Shown here: piece after piece, positions 1-8,984 of the stretch | Layout: the number at the start of each line of letters is the position of its first letter | Numbering within the stretch: position 1 is the stretch's first letter | Origin: Cupriavidus necator N-1 | GTDB lineage: Bacteria; Pseudomonadota; Gammaproteobacteria; Burkholderiales; Burkholderiaceae | NCBI RefSeq assembly: GCF_000219215.1 | Contig: NC_015723.1 | Location: forward strand, 62,001 to 126,000 | Direction of reading: 5' to 3' | DNA length: 64,000 bases | Program-made: the position numbers and the translations under genes | The notes under the pieces: generated by a model | Seen by the model: only the letters and a program-made list of their open reading frames with translations | Databases searched by the model: none | Told to the model about the DNA's origin: nothing

Positions 1-1
1 G

Positions 2-229
2 CTGGCGGTGCTGGGCGCGGTATTTGGCGCATGGGCCTCGAGCATGATTGGCAGCTCGGCACCCAACAGCCGGCTGCGTGCATTCGAGAAGGACATCGAG
101 GCCGGCAAGATCCTGCTGATGGTCGACGTTCCGCGCAGCCGTGTCGAGGAAATCGAAACCCTGCTCGCGAACGCGCATCCGGAAGCCAGCTTTGCGGGGT
201 TGGACCCGGCTGTACCGGCTTTCCCCTGA
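2..229 (+). CDS. DUF1269-like membrane protein, C-terminal part
   Basis: The open frame enters from the window edge, so only the last 75 or so residues are visible. It opens with a small-residue-rich hydrophobic stretch (VLGAVFGAWASSMIG), typical of the glycine-zipper membrane segment of DUF1269 proteins. A soluble tail follows with the family-like phrases GKILLMVDVP and VEEIETLL. The function of this family is not established. The N-terminus and promoter lie outside the window. The family call rests on the tail alone. Confidence 0.6.
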   Translation: MAVLGAVFGAWASSMIGSSAPNSRLRAFEKDIEAGKILLMVDVPRSRVEEIETLLANAHPEASFAGLDPAVPAFP

Positions 230-502
230 GCCATCGGCTTATCGCCGCTGGTTGTTGTTCAGCGCTGTCGCATCTCTTTCCGCGCGCCCTTGTGGCGCGC
301 CCTGACGCGCATCCTTTCGCGCGCCCCGGCTCACACCGGAACTGCCTGCGCGGTTCCGGTGTGATGCTGCTGCAACACTCCGATCTTTCCCGGTTTGCCC
401 CCATGAGACGCATGCGGTAACTTGCGTGACGGCACACGGCCGTGCATGCCGTGCCGCAATAAAACGATGAAGTCAGCCGGACAGGCGCAGGGGGTCGAGA
501 CA
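230..502. other. Intergenic region with a 12-bp perfect hairpin
   Basis: No gene is supported here. Positions 331-342 and 353-364 form a perfect 12-bp inverted repeat (TCACACCGGAAC / GTTCCGGTGTGA) with a 10-nt loop. There is no T-tract on either side, so it is either a weak terminator for the upstream gene or a palindromic repeat element. Confidence 0.5.
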
Positions 503-1639
503 ATGAAAGCGAAATGGATCGCGTGCGGCATGCTGGCCGCCACGCTGGGATGGGCCGCGCAGACGGCCCTGGCGGAAACGGGCGTGACCCGCAATACCAT
601 CCGCATCGGCCAGTCGGCCGGCATCACCGGTCCGGTGGCCGGTTCGGTCAAGGAGCAGATCGCCGGCGCGCAGGTGTACCTGCGCACCATCAACGCCAGC
701 GGCGGCGTGGCCGGGCGGCGCATCGAGCTGGTGACCCACGATGACGGCTTCGATGCCAAGCGCACGCCCGACAATGTGCGCAAGCTGATCGACGAGGACA
801 AGGTGTTCGCGCTCTTCATGGTGCGCGGCACGCCGCAGAACGAAAGCATCCTGCCCATCATCGCCGCGCAGAAGGTGCCGCTGGTGGCGCCGCTGACCGG
901 CGCCATCACGCTGCACCGGCCGGTGAACCGCTACGTGTTCAACGTGCGCGCCAAGTACCAGGACGAGGTGGCGCGTGCGATCAACCACCTGGCCACATCG
1001 GGCATGAGCCGCATCGGCATCTTCTACGCCAACGACGGCTTTGGCCGGGACGTGCTGGAAGGCTACAGTGCCGCGCTGCAGGCGCGCGGCGTGCAGCCGG
1101 CGGCGACGGCAAGCTTTGCCCGGCCCATGGGCGATATCACCCAGAGCGTGGCCGCCATGAACAAGGCCAACCCGCAGGCGGTATTGGTGATCGGCTCGGG
1201 CTCGGAGGCGGCGCGCATCATCCGCGAGCTGCGCCGCGCCGGCAGCGAGGCACAGTTCGTCACGCTGTCCAACAACGCGGCCGATTCCTTTATCCGTGAA
1301 CTGGGCGCCGATGCGCGCGGGCTGATCATCACGCAGGTGGTGCCGGGCACCAACTCCAGCCAGATGACGCTGGCCAGCGAATACCGCAGCCTGGCCAAGC
1401 AGCAGGGCGTGGAGCCGTCGAACGCCGGCATGGAGGGTTTCATGTCGGCCAAGGTGCTGGTCGAAGGGCTGCGCCGCGCCGGCCCCGACCTGACGCGCGA
1501 GCGCCTGGTCACGGCGCTGGAAGGCATGCGCGACTACGACCTTGGCGGCATCCTGATCAGCTACAGCGCCGAGCGCCATACCGGCTCGTCGTTCGTGGAA
1601 ATGTCGATCGTCTCGTCCACCGGCAAGCTGATCCGCTGA
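503..1639 (+). CDS. ABC transporter substrate-binding protein, branched-chain amino acid type
   Basis: This 378-residue protein has a Sec signal peptide at about residues 1-24 (basic MKAK, hydrophobic core, TALA cleavage region). A Leu/Ile/Val-binding fold follows (Peripla_BP_6); its mature start TRNTIRIGQSAGITGP is typical of the family. It would bind a small substrate in the periplasm and deliver it to an ABC permease. No LivH/M/G/F genes lie nearby, so it is a solitary receptor. The start at 503 is preferred over an upstream in-frame ATG because it places the signal peptide at the N-terminus. The ligand cannot be read from sequence; amino acids or aromatic acids are typical for this group. 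Confidence 0.85.
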   Translation: MKAKWIACGMLAATLGWAAQTALAETGVTRNTIRIGQSAGITGPVAGSVKEQIAGAQVYLRTINASGGVAGRRIELVTHDDGFDAKRTPDNVRKLIDEDKVFALFMVRGTPQNESILPIIAAQKVPLVAPLTGAITLHRPVNRYVFNVRAKYQDEVARAINHLATSGMSRIGIFYANDGFGRDVLEGYSAALQARGVQPAATASFARPMGDITQSVAAMNKANPQAVLVIGSGSEAARIIRELRRAGSEAQFVTLSNNAADSFIRELGADARGLIITQVVPGTNSSQMTLASEYRSLAKQQGVEPSNAGMEGFMSAKVLVEGLRRAGPDLTRERLVTALEGMRDYDLGGILISYSAERHTGSSFVEMSIVSSTGKLIR

Positions 1640-1675
1640 ATCCCGCAGGCAGGGGGCTGCGGTATAGTCCCCCGC

Positions 1676-2467
1676 ATGGCTACTCCTACCCCCTCCCCCG
1701 ATTCCCGTACCCCGTTCTCGCTGCACGGCCGCGTGGCGCTGGTGACCGGCGGCGCGCAGGGCCTGGGCCTGGCGATTGCCGCCGGGCTGGCCGATGCCGG
1801 TGCCCATGTGCTGGTGGTGGCGCGCAATGCGCAGCGCGTGCAAGCGGCCGTCGCGGCGCTGGCCGCGCGCGGCGGCAGCGCCGAGGCGCTGGTGCTCGAT
1901 ATCACCGATGAAGCCGCCGTGGCGGCCGCGTTCGACCGCATCGACGCCGCCCATGGCCGGCTCGACATCCTCGTCAACAACGCCGGCGCGCGCAACCGCA
2001 GCACCATGGCACAGCTCGATGCCGGCGACCTGCGCGCCATGCTCGAGACTAACCTGGTGGCGCCCTACACGCTGTGCCGGCTCGCCGCGCAGCGCATGCG
2101 CCGCGGCGACTACGGGCGCATCGTCAATGTGAGCTCGATCGCGGGCCAGGTCGCGCGCGCCGGCGACGTGCTCTACCCTGCCACCAAGGGCGCCCTGGAC
2201 GCGCTCACGCGCGCCATGGCGGCCGACCTGGGGCGGCACGGCGTCACCGTCAACGCGATCGCCCCGGGCTACTTCGCCACCGAGCCCAACCAGGCCATGG
2301 TCGAGGACGAGGGCGTGGCCGAGTGGCTGCGCCAGCGCACCTCGCTGGGCCGCTGGGGCCAGCCAGAGGAAGTGGCGGGGGCGGTGGTATTCCTGGCGTC
2401 GCCGGCCGCATCCTATGTCACCGGGCAGGTGCTGGCCGTCGACGGCGGCTATCTCGGGCACTTCTGA
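1676..2467 (+). CDS. SDR family oxidoreductase
   Basis: A 263-residue classical short-chain dehydrogenase/reductase. The cofactor motif TGGAQGLG is at about residues 24-31, followed by the NNAG motif and the catalytic Ser (VNVSS) and Tyr-x3-Lys (YPATK). All active-site residues are present, so it should be an NAD(P)H-dependent oxidoreductase. The overall style resembles gluconate 5-dehydrogenase and 3-oxoacyl-ACP reductase-like members, but the substrate is unknown. It starts 36 nt after the receptor gene on the same strand and may be cotranscribed with it. It is convergent with the following LysR gene. Confidence 0.85.
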   Translation: MATPTPSPDSRTPFSLHGRVALVTGGAQGLGLAIAAGLADAGAHVLVVARNAQRVQAAVAALAARGGSAEALVLDITDEAAVAAAFDRIDAAHGRLDILVNNAGARNRSTMAQLDAGDLRAMLETNLVAPYTLCRLAAQRMRRGDYGRIVNVSSIAGQVARAGDVLYPATKGALDALTRAMAADLGRHGVTVNAIAPGYFATEPNQAMVEDEGVAEWLRQRTSLGRWGQPEEVAGAVVFLASPAASYVTGQVLAVDGGYLGHF

Positions 2468-2484
2468 GGGCGCCGCCGGCAGCA

Positions 2485-2504
2485 AAGCGTACCCAATTCT
2501 GCGT
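2485..2504 (+). repeat. Dispersed 20-bp repeat, diverged copy
   Basis: AAGCGTACCCAATTCTGCGT matches the consensus AAGCGTACCCGTTTCTGCGT seen intact at 15271 and 15407, with two changes. It sits in the short gap between the convergent SDR and LysR genes. Confidence 0.6.
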
Positions 2505-2522
2505 GCCGCTTTTGCCGGGTTT

Positions 2523-3428
2523 TCAGCGCCGCGCGGGCGGCTTGCCGCCGCGGTAGAACGCCTGCAGGCAGTCGATCATCGCGGCTGCCGCGGCCGAGTC
2601 GCCGCGGTCCTTGAGCCGCACCAGGCAAATATCGCGCACCAGCGACGGCAGCTGCAGCGGCCGGATCGCCAGCCCCTCGCGCCGGAACTGAAACAGCGCC
2701 AGTGACGGCACGGCGCTCACGCCCAGCCCCGCCTGCACCAGCGCCGCCACCGTCGCCAGGTGCTCCACCTCCATCACGCTGGTCAGGCGCAACGGATGCA
2801 GCGCGGCGTCCAAGTGCTGGCGCACGCTGGTCGTGCGCGACAGCTGGATAAACGGCAGGCCCGCCAGCATCTCCGGCGTGATGCGGCGCTTGCGTGCCAG
2901 TGGGTGGTCCGCCGGGCACACCAGGTGGAAGGTGTCGCGCACCAGTGGCTCCACGCGCAGGTCGTCGTCCTGGGCCGGCGCCGGGGCCAGCGCAAAGTCG
3001 GCGCGGCCCTGGCGGACCAGTTCGATGCAGCCGTCGGCGAGCTGGTCGAACAGTTCCAGCGCGATGCCCGGATACAGCGCGCGGAACTGCGCCAGCAGCG
3101 GCGGCAAGTCGCCGGCGGCCAGCGATGGCAGCGCCGCGATCGACACGCGCCCCTTGCGCCGCTCGGCGTGCGCGCGCAGGTCCTCGAACGCGGTTTCGAA
3201 ATCGGCCAGCAGCCGGCGCGCGGTCTGCTCGAAGCGCACGCCGTCGCTGCTCAGCTCCACGTGCCGCGTGGTGCGTTCGAACAGCCGGCTGCCGGCCTGT
3301 TCCTCCAGCGTCTGCACCAGCGCGCTGAAGGCCGACTGCGACAGGTGGCAGGCACGCGCCGCGCGCGTGAAATTGCGGTAGGTGGCCAGCGCCACGAAGG
3401 CGCGCAGGTGCTTGACCGAGAGGTTCAT
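2523..3428 (-). CDS. LysR family transcriptional regulator
   Basis: 301 residues. The N-terminal winged HTH (FVALATYRNFTRAARACHLS, then ALVQTLEEQAGSRLFERTTR) is canonical LysR, and a periplasmic-binding-protein-like effector domain follows to the C-terminus. It is transcribed divergently from the AtuA-like gene at 3543, with 114 bp between the starts. That gap is AT-rich for this genome (ATTAATCCAAATAATCC near 3463-3479), a usual place for a LysR operator. It probably controls the AtuA-like/Bug genes and itself; the inducer is unknown. Confidence 0.88.
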   Translation of the reverse strand: MNLSVKHLRAFVALATYRNFTRAARACHLSQSAFSALVQTLEEQAGSRLFERTTRHVELSSDGVRFEQTARRLLADFETAFEDLRAHAERRKGRVSIAALPSLAAGDLPPLLAQFRALYPGIALELFDQLADGCIELVRQGRADFALAPAPAQDDDLRVEPLVRDTFHLVCPADHPLARKRRITPEMLAGLPFIQLSRTTSVRQHLDAALHPLRLTSVMEVEHLATVAALVQAGLGVSAVPSLALFQFRREGLAIRPLQLPSLVRDICLVRLKDRGDSAAAAAMIDCLQAFYRGGKPPARR

Positions 3429-3542
3429 GGGGCCCTGGCGGATTTATCCAGCAAGTCGATAGATTAATCCAAATAATCCGTTTTTTGGCTGGACGTCCCC
3501 GCTCTAGAATGGGATCGAGTCCACCAACAACCTGCCCCCACC

Positions 3543-4904
3543 ATGACTGCTCCCTTGCTGATCGGCTCCGGCGCCGGCTTCTCCGGCGACCGCACCGATG
3601 CCGCGCTGCCGGTGGTGCGCACGCTGATTGCCTGCGGCCAGCCGGCCGCGCTGATCTTCGAGACCCTGGCCGAACGCACGCTGGCGCTGGCGCAGCTGGC
3701 GCGGCGCAACGATCCCGCGCAGGGCTACGAGCCGCTGCTCGATGCGCTGCTGGTGCCGGTGCTGGGCCTGTGCCTGCAACACCGCATTCCCATCGTCGGC
3801 AATTTCGGAGCCGCCAACCCGCGCGCTGCGGCGCGGCGCGTGCTGCAGCTGGCGCAGGAACTGGGCCTGCCCGCGCCGCGCGTTGCAGTCGTTGAGGGCG
3901 ATGACCTGTCCGACGATGCGGGGCGCGCGCGCTTGCACGGCATTCTTGGCGATGCCTTTGAGGCCGATCGCTTCGTCTGCGCCAATGCCTATATCGGCGC
4001 GCAAGGCATCGCCGAGGCGATCGCTGCCGATGCCCAGGTGGTGGTGTGCGGGCGGGTGGCCGATCCGGCGCTGGCCGTGGGGCCGGCGATGGCGCACTTC
4101 GGCTGGTCATGGGATGACTGGGACCGCCTGGCCGCCGCCACCATGGCCGGCCACCTGCTGGAATGCGGGGCGCAGGTCACCGGCGGCTACTTTGCCGATC
4201 CCGGCATGAAGGACGTACCCGATGTGCATGCACTGGGCTTCCCGATCGCGCAGCTCGATGCCGACGGCGGCATCGAGATCTTCAAGGCCGCCAATACCGG
4301 CGGCTGCGTGGACCTGCGCACGGTCAAGGAGCAGCTGCTGTATGAGGTCCACGACCCGGCCGCCTACCTGACGCCGGACGTGGTGGCCGACATAGGCGCC
4401 GTCACCGTGGCGCAGCTGGGTCCGGACCGGGTGGCGGTGCGCAATGTGCGCGGCCATCCCCGTCCGGCGCAGCTCAAGGCCAATGTGTTCAGCCACGGCG
4501 GCTGGCTGGCCGAGGGCGAGATCTCGTACGCCGGCCCCAATGCCGCCGCCCGCGCGCGGCTGGCCGCCGACATCCTGTGCCGGCGCATGCAGCTGCTGGG
4601 CCATGACGCGCCCATCCGCTTCGACCTGATCGGCGTGCTCAGCGTGCTGGCCGACGATGGCGGCGCGATGTTCGCCCAGCGCCAGCCGCATGAGCAAGCG
4701 GCGCAGGACGTGCGCCTGCGCGCTGCGCTGGCGCACGACGACCTGGCGGTGGCGCAGGCCCTGCAGCGCGAGGTCAATGCGCTCTATACCTGCGGCCCGG
4801 CCGGCGGCGGCGGCGTGCGCACCGCGCAGCGCGCGCGCCTGAATGCCGTGTCGTGCCTGGTGCCGCGCGAGGCCGTGACGGCCACGCATAGTTTCATCGC
4901 CTGA
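3543..4904 (+). CDS. AtuA-like acyclic terpene utilization family protein (DUF1446)
   Basis: 453 residues matching the DUF1446/AtuA family in style: glycine-rich start (LIGSGAGFSGDRTDAAL), then NFGAANPRAAARR and CGRVADPALAVGP. AtuA is named from the Pseudomonas acyclic-terpene gene cluster, but its biochemical role is not settled. In Pseudomonas one longer protein carries both this region and the small C-terminal domain; here the latter is the separate gene at 4917. Start at ATG 3543. It is followed 12 nt later by that gene and then by a Bug receptor, an apparent operon divergent from a LysR regulator. Confidence 0.8.
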   Translation: MTAPLLIGSGAGFSGDRTDAALPVVRTLIACGQPAALIFETLAERTLALAQLARRNDPAQGYEPLLDALLVPVLGLCLQHRIPIVGNFGAANPRAAARRVLQLAQELGLPAPRVAVVEGDDLSDDAGRARLHGILGDAFEADRFVCANAYIGAQGIAEAIAADAQVVVCGRVADPALAVGPAMAHFGWSWDDWDRLAAATMAGHLLECGAQVTGGYFADPGMKDVPDVHALGFPIAQLDADGGIEIFKAANTGGCVDLRTVKEQLLYEVHDPAAYLTPDVVADIGAVTVAQLGPDRVAVRNVRGHPRPAQLKANVFSHGGWLAEGEISYAGPNAAARARLAADILCRRMQLLGHDAPIRFDLIGVLSVLADDGGAMFAQRQPHEQAAQDVRLRAALAHDDLAVAQALQREVNALYTCGPAGGGGVRTAQRARLNAVSCLVPREAVTATHSFIA

Positions 4905-4916
4905 GGAGGTCCGACC

Positions 4917-5270
4917 ATGACTGACACTGCTGCGCTCTACCAGTTCGCCCACGGCCGCACCGGCGACAAGGGCAACCGTTCCAACATCAGCGTGATCGCC
5001 TACGACGCGCGCAACTACGACCACCTGGTCACGCACGTGACCGAAGACGCCGTGCGCGCGCTGTTCCGCGAGCGCCGGCCCACGTCCGTCACGCGCTACC
5101 TGGTGCCATCGCTGCAGGCGATGAACTTCGTCCTCGACGGCGTGCTCGATGGCGGCGTCAACGACGCGCTCAACCTCGACACGCACGGCAAGGCACTGTC
5201 GTTCCGACTGCTGCAGCTTGAGATCCCTGTGCCGCCGCGGCTCGCGTCCGGCGCCGCGGATAGCCACTGA
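4917..5270 (+). CDS. AtuA C-terminal-domain-like small protein
   Basis: 117 residues. The motif AHGRTGDKGNRSNIS near the N-terminus is the hallmark of the small domain that follows DUF1446 in AtuA-type proteins. A GAGGAGG-type ribosome site lies just before the ATG. The 12-nt spacing from the upstream gene argues that the two products form one functional unit made from a split gene. No catalytic function is known. The gene ends 42 nt before the Bug receptor. Confidence 0.8.
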   Translation: MTDTAALYQFAHGRTGDKGNRSNISVIAYDARNYDHLVTHVTEDAVRALFRERRPTSVTRYLVPSLQAMNFVLDGVLDGGVNDALNLDTHGKALSFRLLQLEIPVPPRLASGAADSH

Positions 5271-5312
5271 TCCATCGCTTCACACCGACAACAAGTTCTA
5301 CAGGAGACCACG

Positions 5313-6278
5313 ATGTACCCATTTCTCAAGCCACTGGCCGTTGCCGCGCTGGCGCTGATCCTGCCCGCGGGGCTGGCCTGGGCCGAGTTCCCGGACAAGC
5401 CGATCCGCTTCGTGGTGCCGTTCGCGGCCGGCAGCGCCACCGACCAGCTGGCGCGCGCCATCGGCCAGGCCATCACCGTGGACAGCAAGACCACCGTGGT
5501 GGTCGACAACAAGCCGGGCGCCAACGGCTTCATCGCCGCATCGGACGTGGCCAAGGCCGCGCCGGACGGCTACACCGTGCTGATCAGCACCAACACCACG
5601 CATGCGGCCAACGAGCACCTGTTCAAGAAGCTGCCCTACGACCCGGTCAAGGACTACGCGCCGATCACCACGCTGGGCCGCGGCGGCCAGATCATGGTGG
5701 TCAACCCGCAGGTGCCGGCCAAGACCGTGGGCGAGTTCATCGCGCTGGCAAAACAGCAGCCGGGCAAGCTCAGCTTCGGCAGCGGCAGCTCGTCGTCGCG
5801 CATTGCCGGCGAGCTGTTCCAGCAGATGGCGCATGTGGAGTTGCTGCACGTGCCGTACAAGAGCAACCCGCTGGCCATCACCGACCTGCTCGGCAACCAG
5901 ATCCAGATGATGATCACCGACACGGCCACCGGCCTGCCGCAGGTCAAGAGCGGCAAGCTGCGCGCGCTGGGGGTGTCGGGCAAGACGCGCTCGCCGCTGG
6001 CGCCGGACGTGCCGACCATCGACGAAGCCGGCGTCAAGGGCTATGAGATGAGCTACTGGTTCGCGGCCTATGCGCCCGCCGGCACGCCGCAGCCGGTGGT
6101 GGCGAAGCTCAATGCGATGATGGTCAAGGCCGCGCGCGGCGATACCGCGGCCGGTTTCTACAAGTCGACCGGCACGGAGGTGTTCACCAGCACGCCCGCG
6201 GAGCTGGCGAAGTTCCAGTTGCAGGAGTCCGGCAAGTGGGGGCGCATCATCAAGGCGGCGAATATCCAGCCAGAGTGA
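5313..6278 (+). CDS. Bug/TctC family tripartite tricarboxylate transporter receptor
   Basis: 321 residues with a signal peptide (about residues 1-24, ending GLAWA) and the Bug fold signatures FPDKPIRFVVPFAAGSATD, LGRGGQIMVVNP and APAGTPQPVVAKLN. Bug receptors bind carboxylates in the periplasm, usually for TctAB permeases. None is present, as is common for Burkholderiales, which carry many solitary Bug genes. Its place behind the two AtuA-like genes suggests it recognises the substrate of that pathway. A strong terminator follows at 6312. Confidence 0.92.
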   Translation: MYPFLKPLAVAALALILPAGLAWAEFPDKPIRFVVPFAAGSATDQLARAIGQAITVDSKTTVVVDNKPGANGFIAASDVAKAAPDGYTVLISTNTTHAANEHLFKKLPYDPVKDYAPITTLGRGGQIMVVNPQVPAKTVGEFIALAKQQPGKLSFGSGSSSSRIAGELFQQMAHVELLHVPYKSNPLAITDLLGNQIQMMITDTATGLPQVKSGKLRALGVSGKTRSPLAPDVPTIDEAGVKGYEMSYWFAAYAPAGTPQPVVAKLNAMMVKAARGDTAAGFYKSTGTEVFTSTPAELAKFQLQESGKWGRIIKAANIQPE

Positions 6279-6311
6279 ACGCAGGGCAGCGCAAGCTCCC
6301 ATGCATGGAAA

Positions 6312-6336
6312 ACGGGGCCAAACGGCCCCGTTTTTT
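6312..6336 (+). terminator. Rho-independent terminator after the Bug gene
   Basis: ACGGGGCC (6312-6319) pairs with GGCCCCGT (6324-6331) around a 4-nt loop, followed by six T residues (6331-6336). It ends the AtuA-like/Bug operon. Confidence 0.9.
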
Positions 6337-6357
6337 ACGCAGAAGTAGGTACGCTTT
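6337..6357 (-). repeat. Dispersed 20-bp repeat, diverged reverse copy
   Basis: ACGCAGAAGTAGGTACGCTT is the reverse complement of a variant of AAGCGTACCCGTTTCTGCGT (differences in the centre). It abuts the terminator at 6312-6336. Confidence 0.5.
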
Positions 6358-6464
6358 GGTGCTTGCGGCCTTGATGGACAAGGGCCGGCTAAGATATGCC
6401 TGGCAGCGCGGCCTTGCCGCTCCGGCCTACTCCTCGACAACACCAACCAGAACAGGAACAGGAT

Positions 6465-7511
6465 ATGAAGCAGCAGTCCGTGGTGTGCCATGCAACCTTA
6501 CGTCCGGGCCGTCGCCCGGTGCTGCGCCAGGCCGTATTGCGTGCCGCCATCGCCGTCACCATCGGGGCCGCCGTGCTTCCCGCCATTGCCACTGCGCAGA
6601 CCACCACGCCGCCGGCCCAGCAGAAGACCCAGGTGCCGGGCTACTACCGCATGATGGTCGGCCAGCTCGAGGTCACGGCGCTCTATGACGGCTACATCGA
6701 CCTGGACCCGAAGATCCTCAAGTACACCAGCGCGCGCGAGGTGCAGAGCCTGCTGGCGCGGATGTTCGTCGAATCGACGCCGGGCATGCAGACCGCGGTC
6801 AACGCCTACCTGATCCATACCGGCAGCCACCTGGTGCTGGTCGATACGGGCGCGGCAGCCTGCTTCGGGCCCACCCTCGGGCGCATCGGCGAAAACCTGC
6901 GCGCGGCGGGCTACGCGCCGGAACAGATCGACACCGTGCTGCTGACCCACCTGCACGGCGACCACGCCTGCGGCCTGGCCACGGACGGCAAGGCGGCGTT
7001 CCCGAACGCAACCGTCTATGTCGACAAGGCCGATGCCGACTACTGGCTCAGCGAAGCCAATGCCGCCGCCGCGCCGAAGGAGGCGCAGGGCCTGTTCGCC
7101 ATGGCGCGCGCCGCGGTCGCGCCGTACCAGGCGGCGCAGCGCTTCCGCCCCTTCAGCGGCGGCGCCGGTGTCGAGCCCGTTCCCGGTGTGCGCGCGGTGC
7201 CGGCCAATGGCCATACTCCGGGCCACAGTGGCTACCTGTTCACCTCGGGCAAGGACAGCCTGCTGCTGTGGGGCGACATCGTGCACAGCCATGCGGTGCA
7301 GTTCCGCCGCCCGCAGGTGGCGATCGAGTTTGACGTGGACAGCCACCAGGCCGTGATCACGCGCCAGCGCATCCTGGCCGATGCCGCCAAGGGCCGGCTG
7401 TGGGTGGGGGGCGCGCATATGCCCTTCCCGGGCCTTGGCCATGTGCGCCGCGATGTGGCCGGATATGCGTGGGTGCCGGCGGAATTCGGGCCGATCCGCA
7501 ACGACCGCTAG
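6465..7511 (+). CDS. Exported metallo-beta-lactamase fold hydrolase
   Basis: 348 residues. A long basic N-region and hydrophobic segment (about residues 20-45, ending AIATA) make a signal peptide. The zinc-binding motif HLHGDH is at about residues 162-167; later come GHTPGHSG, GDIVH and GAHMPFPG, which supply the remaining metal ligands. All hallmark residues for a dinuclear-zinc hydrolase are present. Family members include lactonases, so periplasmic lactone or ester hydrolysis is possible but unproven. Start 6465 is chosen for its GGAAC-AGG leader and signal peptide. It lies after a terminator, so it has its own promoter. Confidence 0.85.
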   Translation: MKQQSVVCHATLRPGRRPVLRQAVLRAAIAVTIGAAVLPAIATAQTTTPPAQQKTQVPGYYRMMVGQLEVTALYDGYIDLDPKILKYTSAREVQSLLARMFVESTPGMQTAVNAYLIHTGSHLVLVDTGAAACFGPTLGRIGENLRAAGYAPEQIDTVLLTHLHGDHACGLATDGKAAFPNATVYVDKADADYWLSEANAAAAPKEAQGLFAMARAAVAPYQAAQRFRPFSGGAGVEPVPGVRAVPANGHTPGHSGYLFTSGKDSLLLWGDIVHSHAVQFRRPQVAIEFDVDSHQAVITRQRILADAAKGRLWVGGAHMPFPGLGHVRRDVAGYAWVPAEFGPIRNDR

Positions 7512-7608
7512 CCGACCACGCCGGGCCGTCGCTTTTTCGCCTAGAGTCATCCCAGCGGCCCGTATGACGTACGGGACGGATGGTCGTGTCCACTGCGGAG
7601 GATTTGCG

Positions 7609-8373
7609 ATGAACGCCAGGGCATCCCGCTTCGATCCTGCCCGCCGCCGCTGGCTTGGCGCCGGCGCCGCGGCCCTGGTGCTGGCCGCGCCCCTGCCACG
7701 CGCCGCGTGCGCCCAGCCTGGCCCGGCGGCCGGCCGCGAGGCTGCCGCGCAGCGCATCGGCGTGATCGGCTCGGGCCGCATCGGCGGCACCGTGGGCGGG
7801 CTGTGGGTCAAGGCCGGACACCCGGTCCTGTTCTCGTCGCGGCACCCGGAGGCACTCAAGCCGCTGGTCGAAGAATTGGGTACGCTGGCGCGCGCCGGCA
7901 CCGTGGCCGAAGCCATTGCGTTCTCTAACGTGCTGTTCCTGGCCACGCCCTACGGCGCGCTGCCGCAGCTCAGCCGCGACCATGCCGAGGCCTGGCGGGG
8001 CAAGATCGTGCTTGATGCCACCAACGCCTACGAGCACCGCGACGGCCCGATCACCGAGGAGGCCAGGCGTGACGGCATCGGCATCACCACCGCGCGCTAC
8101 CTGCGCGGCGCGCGCGTGGTGCGGGCCTTCAACTTCATGGGGGCGGCGCAGTTTGCCAGCGAGCATCACCGGGCGGGCGGCCTGGTGGCGGTGCCCATCG
8201 CCGGCGACGACAAGGCCGCGCTCGACGTGGCCGCGCAACTGGTGCGCGATGCGGGATTTGAACCGGTGGTGGTGGGGCCGCTGGCCAGCGCGGATCGCTT
8301 CGCACCGGGCGGGCCGCTGTTCCGGCAGGTGGGTACGGCCGAGGAGTTCCGGCGCAAGATGGGCGCACGCTGA
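7609..8373 (+). CDS. Tat-exported Rossmann-fold protein, F420-dependent NADP reductase-like
   Basis: 254 residues. The N-terminus reads ARRRWLGAGAAALVLAAPL, a twin-arginine-type signal, and cleavage is likely after ACA (residue about 35). The mature part begins with the dinucleotide-binding motif IGVIGSGRIGGT, as in the NADP oxidoreductase/F420-dependent family, and continues with VLDATNAYEHRDG and VRAFNFMGA. Cofactor-binding proteins exported folded by Tat are known, but this family is usually cytoplasmic, so the signal is unusual. Start 7609 follows a GGAGGA ribosome site. Its reaction is unknown. Confidence 0.75.
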   Translation: MNARASRFDPARRRWLGAGAAALVLAAPLPRAACAQPGPAAGREAAAQRIGVIGSGRIGGTVGGLWVKAGHPVLFSSRHPEALKPLVEELGTLARAGTVAEAIAFSNVLFLATPYGALPQLSRDHAEAWRGKIVLDATNAYEHRDGPITEEARRDGIGITTARYLRGARVVRAFNFMGAAQFASEHHRAGGLVAVPIAGDDKAALDVAAQLVRDAGFEPVVVGPLASADRFAPGGPLFRQVGTAEEFRRKMGAR

Positions 8374-8398
8374 CGCTGCGCCCGGGGGTGCTGGCGGA

Positions 8399-8788
8399 TC
8401 AGGGCCGGCGCCGCTCCATTGCCACCATCGACGGCGTGAAGCCGAGCTGGCCGAAGAATGCGGCTTCGGAGGAACGCGCCGCGCGCAGCATCCAGGTGAT
8501 GTCGGGGTCGTTGCCCACGATGTGCCGCACCAGGGCGCGGCCGATGCCGCGCCGGCGGTGGCTGGGCGCGACGGCAACCATCGACAGGAAGCCGTCGCAG
8601 ACGTCGTCGCACAGCGCGCGGGCAAAACCGACGATCTCGCCGTGCTCCACCGCCACGACCACGCGTTGGGAGTTGGCCACCAGCCGTGCGAATTTCTCCG
8701 GGCCGCCCACCCGGTGGGCCCAGCCGTTGGCGATCAGTAGTTGTCTGGCTGCCTCGATGTCGTCGGGCAACAGGTTACGGATTTCCAT
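8399..8788 (-). CDS. GNAT family N-acetyltransferase
   Basis: 129 residues. The acetyl-CoA binding motif A is clear (VAVAPSHRRRGIGRALVRH, with R/Q-x-x-G-x-G/A as RRRGIGRA), and the C-terminal GFTPSMVAMERRRP matches the usual last strands. The start at 8788 (MEIRNLLPDDIEAA) is preferred to an upstream ATG because GNAT domains begin this way and GGGAG lies before it. The substrate is unknown. It is convergent with the gene ending at 8373. Confidence 0.85.
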   Translation of the reverse strand: MEIRNLLPDDIEAARQLLIANGWAHRVGGPEKFARLVANSQRVVVAVEHGEIVGFARALCDDVCDGFLSMVAVAPSHRRRGIGRALVRHIVGNDPDITWMLRAARSSEAAFFGQLGFTPSMVAMERRRP

Positions 8789-8984
8789 CGGCGGCTCTCC
8801 CAGTAAAGCGTGTACGGCCCCTCGCCGCCCCTTGCCACGAGGGGCGCCGCGAGTCGAGAACAGCACGGGAACCCGTGCCGCGCAATTGGCGGAGTGTAGC
8901 GAGCGGGCGCGGGCGCGTCAATTTGGCTTCCGGCGGGGTCGGGTGCTGCTCACGCCAGCGCGCCGGCGCGGTATCATGGCCTCC

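Noticed and set aside
473..2485. A 670-codon minus-strand frame over the receptor and SDR genes
   Set aside because: It is rich in His, Arg, Gly and Ala in the manner of antisense frames in GC-rich genes, and two clear plus-strand proteins explain the region.
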